A DNA stretch of 38,585 nt from the IMG/VR virus record IMGVR_UViG_3300027759_000195, positions 1-38,585 of that record, one strand, 5' to 3'. How positions within the stretch are numbered: the first letter of the stretch is position 1; the number at the start of each line of letters is the position of its first letter. The translations under genes were made by a program, and so were the position numbers. Under the pieces are notes generated by a model. It saw only the letters and a program-made list of their open reading frames with translations, was not told where the DNA came from and did no database searches. Shown piece after piece: positions 1-8,048 of this stretch. The stretch comes from a virus.

Positions 1-99
1 AGTCGCAGCACCAGTCGCAGCACCAGTCGCAGCACCAGTCGCAGCACCAGTCGCAGCACCAGTCGCAGCACCAGTCGCAGCACCAGTCGCAGCACCAGT
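1..99 (+). repeat. 12-bp tandem repeat (left copy of junction minisatellite)
   Basis: Eight units of a 12-bp sequence (reading gtc gca gca cca) without variation, the same repeat as at 38464-38585. It codes for VAAP units. Confidence 0.95.
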
Positions 100-304
100 A
101 ACTACTTTTTCAAAAGCACCATTTAATACTGGTGATGAGTTGTTGGGGTATGCAATTGAGATCTATCGGAAATTAGAAAAGATTGAAAAAGGGAAGGAAT
201 TAAAGATCCAAGGGGTTTTGGATAAGCTTGGTGTTCAAGCAATGAATGAAATCCCATTCGACAAATACGATGAGTTCTTTTATGAAATGGAGAAACTTGG
301 ATAA
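2..304 (+). CDS. VAAP-repeat protein, C-terminal part (start at 38389)
   Basis: The reading frame starts inside eight perfect VAAP units (2-97). It then encodes a 67-residue acidic/basic helical domain with the segment KLEKIEKGKELKIQGVLDKL and ends in TAA at 302-304. That stop overlaps the ATG of the DUF2800 gene (TAATG). With the 38389-38585 part the protein would be about 165 residues: helix, linker of at least 17 tetrapeptides, C-terminal domain. Its place as the first large gene before DUF2800/DUF2815 suggests a role in replication or recombination, but this rests only on context. Confidence 0.75.
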   Translation, partial: VAAPVAAPVAAPVAAPVAAPVAAPVAAPVAAPVTTFSKAPFNTGDELLGYAIEIYRKLEKIEKGKELKIQGVLDKLGVQAMNEIPFDKYDEFFYEMEKLG

Positions 305-1581
305 TGACCACTCATGCACCGCTAAGCCCAAGCGCAAGGAGTCGTTGGTCCAAGTGCCCCGGGTCAGTTGCGAAAGAATCGCAGTATGAAAACAAGAGTG
401 GTCCTTCGGCAATCGATGGGACTCACACGCATACGATGCTTGAGCACTGTCTCAAAAATCAAATAGACCCACTTTTGCTTGTCGGGACAGATATGAGGGA
501 TGATGACGGTGCCTTTACAATTGATATTGAAAGGGCTCGGCGAGTCGGTGTCACGCTTGACTATGTTTTAGAAAAAACAAAAGGGGGTGGTTACACCGTT
601 TTATCTGAGACCAAAGTTAATCCTGCTCGAGCGTTGGGTCGTACTGATATGTTTGGAACTGTGGACATCCAGATTATTGGAAACAAGACGTTAGAGATAG
701 TCGACCACAAGGACGGTATTGGTATTGTTGTAGCTGAAGGGAATCTTCAACTCGAACAATACGCAATCGGTGCATTATGTGAGTTACCCAAAGAGCACAA
801 AGATGTCGAGAAGGTGATCATGACCATTTCTCAACCGAAAAACGCATTAAAGGGTTTACCGATGATTACGTCTTGGGAGTTGTCAGTAACAGAACTTTTA
901 GATCTTGAGCGAGTCGGCAAGATTATCAAAGAAGCGTCCGCAACCGATAACCCTGATGCGCCATTGGTGCCCGGTGAGTCCCAATGTAAGTTTTGCAAAC
1001 ATGCGGGAGCATGTACTGCGTTAGCGGCTGAGTCTTTAAACGCCATCGGGGTTAGTTTTCCGGATGTGTCGATAACTGAGCCGAAGAATATTGTTGAGCA
1101 AATTGCGCAGACCGATGCCAAGAAACTGACAAATGAAGACATTCAGATGGTCCTCGAATCATCTCCGTTGATTCGAGGGTTCATTGAGGCCGTTGAAGAA
1201 GAGGCAATGGCTCGTTTTAAAAGTGGGTCCGTCATCCCAGGATTTAAGGTAGTTAACGGTCGAGGGAGTCGTGAATGGAAGACATCCGAGGAAGACATGA
1301 TTAAACGATTGGGTAGGATGGGCATTCCGAAATCATCCACTTACATCAGTAGTTTTGTGAGCCCTTCACAGGTTGAAAGATTGAGTTGGGTGAAGAAGGA
1401 TGGGTCTCGGCACCAACTATCGAAAAAACAGATTGAAATGTTAAACAAGGAGTATGTTAACAAGAAGAGTGGGAAACCAATGATCGCACCGGAGTCCGAT
1501 GACAGGGTTGCTATTGTTTTAAATGCTGCGCCCATGTTCCCGGTAATATCGGAGCCGTCGTTGCCCGGTTGGATGGCATAG
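304..1581 (+). CDS. DUF2800 family protein, RecB/Cas4-like nuclease
   Basis: A 425-residue protein that matches the phage DUF2800 family as I know it, a branch of the PD-(D/E)XK nucleases related to Cas4 and AddB. Visible features: SKCPGS near the N-terminus (C18), GTVD at 118-121, EIVDHKDG at 131-138 giving the D/E...D-x-K core, then QLEQY at 149-153. A cysteine trio CKFCKHAGAC (C228, C231, C237) follows. C18 plus these three is the four-cysteine arrangement that holds an Fe-S cluster in Cas4/AddB. The ATG overlaps the previous stop. It is coupled to the DUF2815 gene, a pairing common in phage replication modules. Expected role: exonuclease in phage recombination or replication; activity is inferred. 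Confidence 0.88.
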   Translation: MTTHAPLSPSARSRWSKCPGSVAKESQYENKSGPSAIDGTHTHTMLEHCLKNQIDPLLLVGTDMRDDDGAFTIDIERARRVGVTLDYVLEKTKGGGYTVLSETKVNPARALGRTDMFGTVDIQIIGNKTLEIVDHKDGIGIVVAEGNLQLEQYAIGALCELPKEHKDVEKVIMTISQPKNALKGLPMITSWELSVTELLDLERVGKIIKEASATDNPDAPLVPGESQCKFCKHAGACTALAAESLNAIGVSFPDVSITEPKNIVEQIAQTDAKKLTNEDIQMVLESSPLIRGFIEAVEEEAMARFKSGSVIPGFKVVNGRGSREWKTSEEDMIKRLGRMGIPKSSTYISSFVSPSQVERLSWVKKDGSRHQLSKKQIEMLNKEYVNKKSGKPMIAPESDDRVAIVLNAAPMFPVISEPSLPGWMA

Positions 1582-1607
1582 AAATTATACAAGAAGGAAG
1601 AATACAA

Positions 1608-2345
1608 ATGACAACAAGTAACGGAATCGTCCTAATATCAAATGCAAGATTATCGTTTCCTCACCTGATCGAGCCGCAGAGTCGACAACGGGAGGATGGG
1701 TCAATGAACGTAACGTACAACTGCGACATTCTTTTACCAAACGATCACCCTGATCTTAAGAAGTTTATGGAGCAGTGCTACCAGGTCGCACTTGCCACAT
1801 GGAAGGAAAACGCAAACACTGTGCTTGAGATGATCAATGCCCGTAGCAATACTCGATGTTTCGGTAAGGGTGACGACAAGCGTAACGCTAAGACGTTTCA
1901 AATTTACGATGGTTATGATGGCATGACCTATATCACCGCGTCTCGTAAGCTTGCTGACGGTGCTCCTCAGATGATTAACCCCGATGGGACCGCTCTTCAA
2001 AAGATCGACGCTCAAGGAAACCCAAACCCAGAGTATCCGAGACTTTACGGTGAAATGAGTCGCCGATTGTATGGTGGATGCCGAGTCAATATTGCACTTA
2101 AGCCCTGGCCACAAAAGGCAGCCCCTCATAATAAGAACACTAATGGAATTCGGTGCGACCTTATGGCAATTCAGTTTGCCGGAGATGACAAACCATTTGG
2201 TGAAAAGAAGGAACTTGATGTATCTGGTGGTTTTAGTGCTGTTCAAGGAATCGAGCCAATTGCAGCGTCGCCTTCCGCTCAAATGCCCGCAGCACCATTT
2301 CAACAAGCCCCCTCTCTTCCTTCATTCTTTGGGGTTGCAGGATAA
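1608..2345 (+). CDS. DUF2815 family protein, probable ssDNA-binding protein
   Basis: A 245-residue protein of the DUF2815 type, which is fold-related to T7 gp2.5-like single-strand DNA binding proteins. The N-terminus has the typical NARLSFPHL segment. The middle carries YDGYDGMTYITASRK and RLYGGCRVNIALKPWP. A Pro/Ala/Gln-rich tail from about residue 218 replaces a structured end. I chose ATG 1608, which follows aagaaggaag at 1591-1600, over a TTG at 1569 inside the upstream gene. It lies between the DUF2800 nuclease and the DNA polymerase, consistent with coating ssDNA during replication. Confidence 0.85.
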   Translation: MTTSNGIVLISNARLSFPHLIEPQSRQREDGSMNVTYNCDILLPNDHPDLKKFMEQCYQVALATWKENANTVLEMINARSNTRCFGKGDDKRNAKTFQIYDGYDGMTYITASRKLADGAPQMINPDGTALQKIDAQGNPNPEYPRLYGEMSRRLYGGCRVNIALKPWPQKAAPHNKNTNGIRCDLMAIQFAGDDKPFGEKKELDVSGGFSAVQGIEPIAASPSAQMPAAPFQQAPSLPSFFGVAG

Positions 2346-2701
2346 TGAGTAAGTTCATTGCCGTTGATTCGACTGAGCATGGCTCACAGAATGTTGTGAT
2401 TCTGAGAGTTTCGGACATCATTCGAGTTACTTCAATGGGTCCCGCTCGGTGCTGCATAGAACTTGTAAATGGTCCAAATGTGGTTGCCGAACAAACCGTC
2501 CGCGAAGTCGCTAAACGTATAAACGGTGCTGATAAGGAGGTTGTTAAAAAGGAACCTTTTAAAGTCAACGTACGAGTAGATGGTGTCAAGAACGTAATTT
2601 ATCAGGAGAGAAACCTGAACTGTGAGAAAAGCGTGACTGCCTTCATTTATGACCTTAAGACCCTGTCGTTAGACGGAATGGCGGTCGTGGTTAGACCATG
2701 A
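2345..2701 (+). CDS. Small replication-module protein, unknown function
   Basis: A 118-residue protein starting at a TAATG overlap with the DUF2815 stop. The N-terminal half alternates short hydrophobic strands (VVILRVSDIIRV, CIELVNGPNVV) and ends in REVAKRIN. This resembles the small beta-barrel FlbD-like fold in which a short peptide encodes substrate recognition. The C-terminal half, after KKEPFKVNV, shows no motif I can name. It sits between ssDNA-binding protein and polymerase, so a replication accessory role is possible but unproven. Confidence 0.75.
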   Translation: MSKFIAVDSTEHGSQNVVILRVSDIIRVTSMGPARCCIELVNGPNVVAEQTVREVAKRINGADKEVVKKEPFKVNVRVDGVKNVIYQERNLNCEKSVTAFIYDLKTLSLDGMAVVVRP

Positions 2702-2726
2702 ATCACTCCAACGGAATATTGTTATT

Positions 2727-4580
2727 ATGAACAATGACTTCATATACGACATTGAGACTTTCCCAAACGTGTTTACCTTGTCAGTGGAGCACGCTTGCGC
2801 TCCACTTAGATGGTGTTTTGAAATAAGTGACTTCAGGAATGAATCACGGGAAATCTTGTCATTCTTGAAGTCATTGAAGTCCATGGGGGCCCGGATGGTT
2901 GGATTTAATAATCTTGGGTTCGATTATCCGGTACTCCACACTTTAATCCTAACCGGACGATGTGAACCGTCCATTCTGTACAAAAAAGCCATGATGATCA
3001 TCCAGTCACAAGATGACGATAATCGGTGGGTTCACCAGGTGTACAAGGATGACCGGTTTATAGAACAGATTGATCTTTACAAGATTCATCATTTTGATAA
3101 CAGAGCTAAGGCAACGAGTTTGAAAGTTCTTGAATTCAATATGAGAGCTGATAGCATCGAGGATCTCCCGTTCCCTGTTGGGAAGAACCTCACCAGAGAC
3201 GAGATCGTGGTGTTAAAGAAGTACAACATGCACGACGTCAAGATGACTAAATTGTTTTATCACCAAACCCTCAAAATGATTAAGTTTAGAGAGGAGTTGA
3301 CCAGGAACTATCAGCGGGACTTCATGAATCACAACGACACCAAGATCGGTAAAGATTATTTCATTATGAAGCTTCAGGAGGCCGGTGTGGAGTGTTATGA
3401 ATATGGCTCGAAAGGACGCACTCCTCGGCAGACAAGAAGGTCATCGATTCAATTATTCCATGCAATCCTTCCGTCAATCAGTTTCCAGCAGCCGGAATTT
3501 AATCGGATGGTCGAGTGGTTGAGAGGTCAGACGATCGTTGAGACTAAGGCAGTATACAAGGACCTCAGCGTCACGATTAAAGGGTTCAAGTTCGTGTTTG
3601 GACTGGGTGGCATCCATGGATCAGTTGATTCACGGATAGTCGAATCCGATAACCGTTACGTCCTGATTGATTTGGACGTGTCATCGTATTACCCAAACCT
3701 GGCAATCGTGAATAACTTCTACCCTCAGCACCTCGGGGAGATGTTTTGTAAGATCTACAAGTGGTTGTACGAAGAGCGACGGAAGTACAAAAAGAAGAGT
3801 ACCGAGAGTGAGATGTTGAAGCTCGCATTAAACGGTGTCTACGGGGACAGTAATAGCGTGTTCAGCGTCTTTTATGATCCGTTATTCACGATGAGGATCA
3901 CACTCAATGGTCAGCTTCTGTTGTGTCAGTTGGCGGAGAGAGTGATGCAGTTCTCTGAACTTATTCAGATCAACACCGACGGTATGACAGTTCGAATCCT
4001 TCGGGATGACCTAGTAAAGCTCCAGATCGTTTGTCAGACATGGGAAGGCGAGACCGGGTTATCTTTAGAGTCAGCGGCATATTCGAAGATGTTTATCCGC
4101 GATGTGAATAATTACCTTGCTGTTTATGATAATGGTGACATTAAAAGAAAGGGTGCATATGAGTACGATCTGGACTGGAACCAGAATCACTCAGCTTTAG
4201 TGATCCCAATGGTGGCTGAGAAAGTGCTGGTTGAAGGGGTGTCAATCAGAGAGACTGTTGAGAACTGGTCGGAGCGGATGGATTTCATGATGAGGGTTAA
4301 GGTGCCTCGTAGCAGTCGGTTAGTGATCCAATATCCTTCTCAATGGGGGGACACCGACTTCCCACTTCAGAATATTACCCGGTACTACGTTGCAGTAGAT
4401 GGTGGGAACCTTGTCAAAATTATGCCCCCTTTAAAAGGGAATACTGAAGATCGCCGGTTCAATATCGAGAGTGGTTGGGGTGTTCAAGTGTGTAACGATA
4501 TCAAGGATGCCGGGAACTTACCGATAGATTATGAGTATTATATTCAGGAGGTTGAAAAGTTATGCATTGGACTAAAGTAG
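2727..4580 (+). CDS. DNA polymerase, family B, compact (617 aa)
   Basis: Proofreading exonuclease motifs come first: Exo I YDIET (D8, E10), Exo II GFNNLGFDYP near residue 60, Exo III YNMHD near 167. The polymerase domain follows: motif A DLDVSSYYPN near 314, motif B KLALNGVYGDSN near 365, and motif C INTDG near 414. Motif C has NTD where most family B enzymes have DTD, keeping the second catalytic aspartate. At 617 residues it is shorter than typical family B polymerases (700-900+), and only about 50 residues separate motifs A and B. The start follows a weak ribosome-binding site 25 bp after the previous gene. It is presumed to be the phage replicase. Confidence 0.92.
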   Translation: MNNDFIYDIETFPNVFTLSVEHACAPLRWCFEISDFRNESREILSFLKSLKSMGARMVGFNNLGFDYPVLHTLILTGRCEPSILYKKAMMIIQSQDDDNRWVHQVYKDDRFIEQIDLYKIHHFDNRAKATSLKVLEFNMRADSIEDLPFPVGKNLTRDEIVVLKKYNMHDVKMTKLFYHQTLKMIKFREELTRNYQRDFMNHNDTKIGKDYFIMKLQEAGVECYEYGSKGRTPRQTRRSSIQLFHAILPSISFQQPEFNRMVEWLRGQTIVETKAVYKDLSVTIKGFKFVFGLGGIHGSVDSRIVESDNRYVLIDLDVSSYYPNLAIVNNFYPQHLGEMFCKIYKWLYEERRKYKKKSTESEMLKLALNGVYGDSNSVFSVFYDPLFTMRITLNGQLLLCQLAERVMQFSELIQINTDGMTVRILRDDLVKLQIVCQTWEGETGLSLESAAYSKMFIRDVNNYLAVYDNGDIKRKGAYEYDLDWNQNHSALVIPMVAEKVLVEGVSIRETVENWSERMDFMMRVKVPRSSRLVIQYPSQWGDTDFPLQNITRYYVAVDGGNLVKIMPPLKGNTEDRRFNIESGWGVQVCNDIKDAGNLPIDYEYYIQEVEKLCIGLK

Positions 4581-4608
4581 GAGTAACTTTGGTGTACAGA
4601 AGGTCTCG

Positions 4609-4701
4609 ATGGTGGAACTTATTAGGGTGGTGGAAGACTTACTTGAAAAGGCGGCGCCGCAGCATTTTCTCTCACCAGGTGGGGACCACTCGAAGGTCTA
4701 A
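4609..4701 (+). CDS. Possible 30-residue peptide
   Basis: An ATG preceded by agaagg opens a 30-codon frame reading MVELIRVVEDLLEKAAPQHF then LSPGGDHSKV. It fills most of the gap between polymerase and the next gene. The helical, acidic start looks protein-like, but the length makes it uncertain. No function can be given. Confidence 0.35.
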   Translation: MVELIRVVEDLLEKAAPQHFLSPGGDHSKV

Positions 4702-4725
4702 TTGATTTAATAGGAGGGTGATGAA

Positions 4726-5001
4726 ATGACGAAGTGTAAAGTGTGTAGTGGGGAGATGAACACCGGTGCCGTTGGTGATCGGGATTGCGGAGGCGATTGT
4801 CTTCAGTGTCTGGCAGACTGCGGAGACCTCGATTGCAAGGAGTCACTAGTTCTGGATTCTATCGATCGAATATCTCGGGTTGTTCGCAAGATGTTGGAAG
4901 AAGTTAACAATGAGTGGGGGGAAAACGAAAGAATTTCACATATTTTAGAATACGCGCGTATGAAGTTTAATTTTGAGGAGAATTGGAATGGAAAACATTA
5001 A
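4726..5001 (+). CDS. Cysteine-rich small protein
   Basis: A 91-residue protein with a strong ribosome-binding site (ggaggg, 4713-4718). The first 37 residues carry eight cysteines, including CKVCSGEM and CGGDCLQC, a likely zinc-binding knuckle. The rest is a helical segment rich in Glu and Arg. It overlaps the next gene by 14 bp and lies inside the replication operon. The family is unknown to me; zinc binding is inferred from the CxxC pairs. Confidence 0.7.
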   Translation: MTKCKVCSGEMNTGAVGDRDCGGDCLQCLADCGDLDCKESLVLDSIDRISRVVRKMLEEVNNEWGENERISHILEYARMKFNFEENWNGKH

Positions 5002-5314
5002 CCGTGAGCAACAACTGTCCATAATTTGTGACAGCCTAACCGGTAAAAAACACGATTCTCAAAAACCCCGATGGTCTCTTCTTCCAGAGAAGACAATCGG
5101 ACAGATAATCGAGGTGCTTGAACATGGCGCTAATAAGTACGACGTCGATAATTGGAAGAGGGTTTCCGACCAACGGGTGCGATATTACAACGCATTAATG
5201 CGTCACATTGACGCATGGTGGAATGGTGAGAGGTTAGATAAAGAGTCTGGTAAATCTCATTTGGCTCACGCTGCTTGTTGTGTTTTATTCCTGATGTGGG
5301 AGGAGTCAAAATGA
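4988..5314 (+). CDS. dATP/dGTP diphosphohydrolase-like protein (DUF5664 type)
   Basis: A 108-residue protein with the family pattern KHDSQKPRWSLLP near residue 21, GANKYDVDNW near 47, then ALMRH, GERLDKESGKSHLAHAACC. This is the domain annotated as dATP/dGTP diphosphohydrolase, which I know from many phages and from base-modifying phages such as cyanophage S-2L. The start at 4988 is chosen because GAGGAG lies at 4975-4980. It would hydrolyse purine deoxynucleotides and so tune the dNTP pool. No PurZ-type adenylosuccinate synthetase is visible in the window, so a diaminopurine genome is not supported. Confidence 0.8.
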   Translation: MENINREQQLSIICDSLTGKKHDSQKPRWSLLPEKTIGQIIEVLEHGANKYDVDNWKRVSDQRVRYYNALMRHIDAWWNGERLDKESGKSHLAHAACCVLFLMWEESK

Positions 5315-5493
5315 CTATTTTGAAGTTGTACGGTTGGGGGGTATTAGTGGTGTATAGCTTCATCATCCTTATTGTATTTACAAGAAGTTTGGCAAGGGTG
5401 ATAAAAGGCGGGGCTCGGCTTGCTAATCACGTCAATTTTAAACATGATGAACTCTGCGATCTTGAGGAGTCAGCAAAAAAGAGAGGGTGTTGA
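5311..5493 (+). CDS. Small single-span membrane protein
   Basis: A 60-residue protein starting at an ATGA overlap with the preceding stop and behind aggag (5301-5305). Residues 5-24 (KLYGWGVLVVYSFIILIVFT) form one hydrophobic span followed by Arg/Lys, suggesting the charged tail faces the cytoplasm. The C-terminus is polar. Function unknown; its place among nuclease genes may be only operon packing. Confidence 0.7.
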   Translation: MTILKLYGWGVLVVYSFIILIVFTRSLARVIKGGARLANHVNFKHDELCDLEESAKKRGC

Positions 5494-5494
5494 C

Positions 5495-5815
5495 ATGCTT
5501 GAAAAAGAAATCGAGTCACGCGTCTGCGTGTCAGCAAAAAAGAAGGGTATTGTTCCTTATAAGTTTACAAGTCCTTCAAGAGCCGCAGTTCCCGATCGCT
5601 TACTTTTGTCCAAGATTCCTAACTTTTTGGTTCCGGTTATCGCTCGATATGTAAGATTTATTGAATTTAAAAGGGGTGGATGTAAACCTACTGTTCCTCA
5701 GCAACGGGAGCACCAGCGCCTAAGAGATCTGGGGTTTATGGTTGATGTGATTGATAATGTCGGGGATGGTGAGAATATACTTATGATAATGGACTCAAAA
5801 GAAAAAGAGATTTAA
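5495..5815 (+). CDS. VRR-NUC domain nuclease
   Basis: A 106-residue stand-alone VRR-NUC protein. The conserved core is visible: N-terminal E near residue 5, PDRLLL (catalytic D) near 33, and FIEFKRGG (E-x-K) near 56, followed by QQREHQRLRDLGF. VRR-NUC proteins are PD-(D/E)XK nucleases, often acting on branched DNA such as Holliday junctions. The stop overlaps the helicase ATG (TAATG). VRR-NUC next to an SNF2 helicase is a common phage pairing and suggests joint work on replication or recombination intermediates. Confidence 0.88.
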   Translation: MLEKEIESRVCVSAKKKGIVPYKFTSPSRAAVPDRLLLSKIPNFLVPVIARYVRFIEFKRGGCKPTVPQQREHQRLRDLGFMVDVIDNVGDGENILMIMDSKEKEI

Positions 5816-7224
5816 TGTTAACCCTAGACGAACTTCACCCTTATCAACAAAAGGCCGTTAACTTCCAGTCAACCCGTGCAAACTCGATGCTTTGGCTCGA
5901 TATGGGTCTTGGTAAGACAATCGTCACCCTGACAACTATTCATCACCTGTTAAATACGAAGTTCCTAAGAGGTGTCATCATCGTGGCACCAAAAAAGGTT
6001 TGTCAGCTTGTATGGAGGCAAGAGGCTTCTAAGTGGGTACACACCACCGGCATTACATTCAGCATGGTCACTGGTACCCCTGACCAACGAGCAAGAGCTT
6101 TAATGAGACAAGCTGATGTCCATCTTGTTAATTACGAAAATTTGAAATGGTTATGTGAGACCCTTCACACTTACTACATTAAAAAAGGTAAAGCTTTCCC
6201 ATTTAACGGCATTGTTTGGGATGAGGTAAGTAAAATGAAAAACTCAGAAACCAAACGTGTACGTAGTGTTATGAAAGTCCTTGATAATTTCGACTGGACA
6301 ACAGGTCTTACTGGAACCCCTGCTTCTAATGGGTATAAGGACCTCCATGGTCAGTACCTTGTGGTAGACAAAGGTCAGCGACTAGGAACCAGCAAGACAG
6401 TGTTTCAAGGGCGGTTTTATTACAAAGTGCCAGACACTCACGTCGTTAAGGCGTTTGACAACTCGGAAGAGATGATTAAGGGGCTGATAGGTGATATTAC
6501 ACTTGAGATGTCGGCGGAAGACTACAACCCACTCCCGGATCTGATCGTCAACGATGTTGTGGTTGAGATGAGTCCAGAGCTCCGAAGTAAATATGATCAA
6601 TTAGAGAGAGATTTCTTCTTCCAACTCGATAGTGGGGTAGATATAGAGGTGTTCAATAAGGTTGCTCTTATGAACAAGTGCCTCCAGTTCAGCAATGGGG
6701 CTGTGTACCCAATAGCGGGGATGCCGTTATGGGAAGAAGTCCATGACCTTAAGTTAGACGCACTGGAAGACATAATCGAGGAGGCCAACGGAAACCAGAT
6801 TCTCTGCGCGTATCAATTCCGGTCCGATGGTGACCGCCTAATGAAGAAGTTCAAGAGTATGCGACCTGTTAATTTGACCGAGTGCAAGTCCGACAAATCG
6901 CTTAATGACGCCATGAGTAGATGGGCGTCCGGGGATTGCCAGTTAATGATCGGTCACCCAGCATCCATGAGTCACGGCATTGACGGTCTTCAAAAGAACG
7001 GTCATATCCTCGTATGGTACGGTCTCACTTGGTCTCTGGATTACTATAAGCAGTTCAACTCCCGGCTAAGGAGGCAAGGTCAAGGTGTCCCTATCCTATG
7101 TCACAGAATAATGGTAAAGGACACCCTGGATCAGGCTCAAGGTGTCCGACTAAACGATAAGGATGTAACCGAGACCGCGTTGAGAAAAGCGATCAAAGAG
7201 TATCGGATTCTAAAGGGAACCTAA
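5815..7224 (+). CDS. SNF2-type DEAD/H helicase
   Basis: A 469-residue superfamily 2 ATPase. Motif I is DMGLGKT at 29-35, motif II is VWDEVSK near 136 (DEVS in place of DEAH), motif III is TGTPASNG near 167, and motif VI is QFNSRLRRQGQ near 405. The Q-like start is LHPYQQKAV. Length fits phage SNF2 helicases that accompany VRR-NUC genes. It is the last gene of the rightward replication block, and its 3' end overlaps the 3' end of the leftward gene at 7210 by 15 bp. Likely role: translocation on DNA and remodelling of replication forks. Confidence 0.92.
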   Translation: MLTLDELHPYQQKAVNFQSTRANSMLWLDMGLGKTIVTLTTIHHLLNTKFLRGVIIVAPKKVCQLVWRQEASKWVHTTGITFSMVTGTPDQRARALMRQADVHLVNYENLKWLCETLHTYYIKKGKAFPFNGIVWDEVSKMKNSETKRVRSVMKVLDNFDWTTGLTGTPASNGYKDLHGQYLVVDKGQRLGTSKTVFQGRFYYKVPDTHVVKAFDNSEEMIKGLIGDITLEMSAEDYNPLPDLIVNDVVVEMSPELRSKYDQLERDFFFQLDSGVDIEVFNKVALMNKCLQFSNGAVYPIAGMPLWEEVHDLKLDALEDIIEEANGNQILCAYQFRSDGDRLMKKFKSMRPVNLTECKSDKSLNDAMSRWASGDCQLMIGHPASMSHGIDGLQKNGHILVWYGLTWSLDYYKQFNSRLRRQGQGVPILCHRIMVKDTLDQAQGVRLNDKDVTETALRKAIKEYRILKGT

Positions 7225-7572
7225 TTGTCCTTTCAACGCTGTGTATTGTGTCTGAATTAATTCCTTGAGTTGATCATCTGAGATAATGAAATTAGGGGTG
7301 GCGTCTTGAACTGCTTTAATAACGGCATCGAGACGTTCGTTCCCAGTGGCGTCAGGTAATCGCTTTGCAGCATATCGAATAGCATGCTTGACGATCTTGC
7401 GGAGATTGGGGTCATCAATTGAAGTAACTTGAGAGTTTACTTCCAGGAACAATGATTCGCGGAGTCTACCCACTTCCTTTTTAATCAACGAATAAAAAGC
7501 AGCACCCATTGCAATAGTGATACCCCATTCGAGTAGGGGTTTGACCGGGTTAACGATGTCTAAAATGTTCAT
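7210..7572 (-). CDS. Probable holin-like membrane protein
   Basis: A 120-residue protein. The start at 7572 is chosen for its ggagg and its ATGA overlap with the lysozyme stop. Residues about 11-32 (LLEWGITIAMGAAFYSLIKK) form one membrane span near the N-terminus. A long helical soluble region follows. One-span proteins of this size next to an endolysin match several holin families (for example the LL-H type), though I cannot assign the family. It is last in the late operon. An alternative is a virion-associated membrane protein. Confidence 0.6.
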   Translation of the reverse strand: MNILDIVNPVKPLLEWGITIAMGAAFYSLIKKEVGRLRESLFLEVNSQVTSIDDPNLRKIVKHAIRYAAKRLPDATGNERLDAVIKAVQDATPNFIISDDQLKELIQTQYTALKGQLGSL

Positions 7573-8048
7573 GATTCCTCCAATATTTTGCATAACCTTC
7601 TCGCCCACCCTCTACCAAAAGTATCCCAGGTCGGTAGGTTAGTCAAAGAGGTGAGACGCTGGGATAAAATTCCCCGCAGGGTCTTCTCAGGATCTGACTT
7701 CTGAATCTTGGCAAGAGTCACAGGTCCGAATATCCCGTCATCCTTTACTCCGAGCGCCCTTTGCAACCATCGAATGGATGACCCGACACCGGAATTAACA
7801 GCAGCATCAAATACTGGGTATTTTAGAATCTCTGGGATTACATCTCCCTTTACAGCGTCCCAATAATCGGCTTTATAAATCGCTTTAGCTTTAGCTAAAG
7901 GAAGTTGTCTCATGTTTCCCAAGTATCCGTGCCGCATAGCCACAACTTTAGTGACTCCGTAGGTTGTCTCACCTCCGGGATCTTTGGGATTATTTACATA
8001 CCCTCCCTCAAAACCGATTACTTTTTCAAAGGCATCATCGAAGTTCAT
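7569..8048 (-). CDS. Endolysin, glycoside hydrolase family 108
   Basis: A 159-residue lysozyme. The N-terminus shows IGFEGGYVNNPKDPGGETTY: E14 in the EGGY motif is the catalytic glutamate of GH108. The C-terminal third has VKDDGIFGPVTLAKI, the peptidoglycan-binding type 3 domain that follows GH108 in phage endolysins. No signal peptide is seen, so export depends on a holin; the next gene encodes a one-span membrane protein. It overlaps both neighbours by ATGA or TAATG junctions. Confidence 0.93.
   Translation of the reverse strand: MNFDDAFEKVIGFEGGYVNNPKDPGGETTYGVTKVVAMRHGYLGNMRQLPLAKAKAIYKADYWDAVKGDVIPEILKYPVFDAAVNSGVGSSIRWLQRALGVKDDGIFGPVTLAKIQKSDPEKTLRGILSQRLTSLTNLPTWDTFGRGWARRLCKILEES

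Noticed and set aside
3980-4010. tRNA-like T-arm (gttcgaatcc)
   Set aside because: Lies inside the polymerase gene and lacks the other arms.
4988-5314. Diaminopurine (Z) genome
   Set aside because: Only the diphosphohydrolase-like gene is present; no PurZ- or DatZ-like protein is seen in a near-complete genome.
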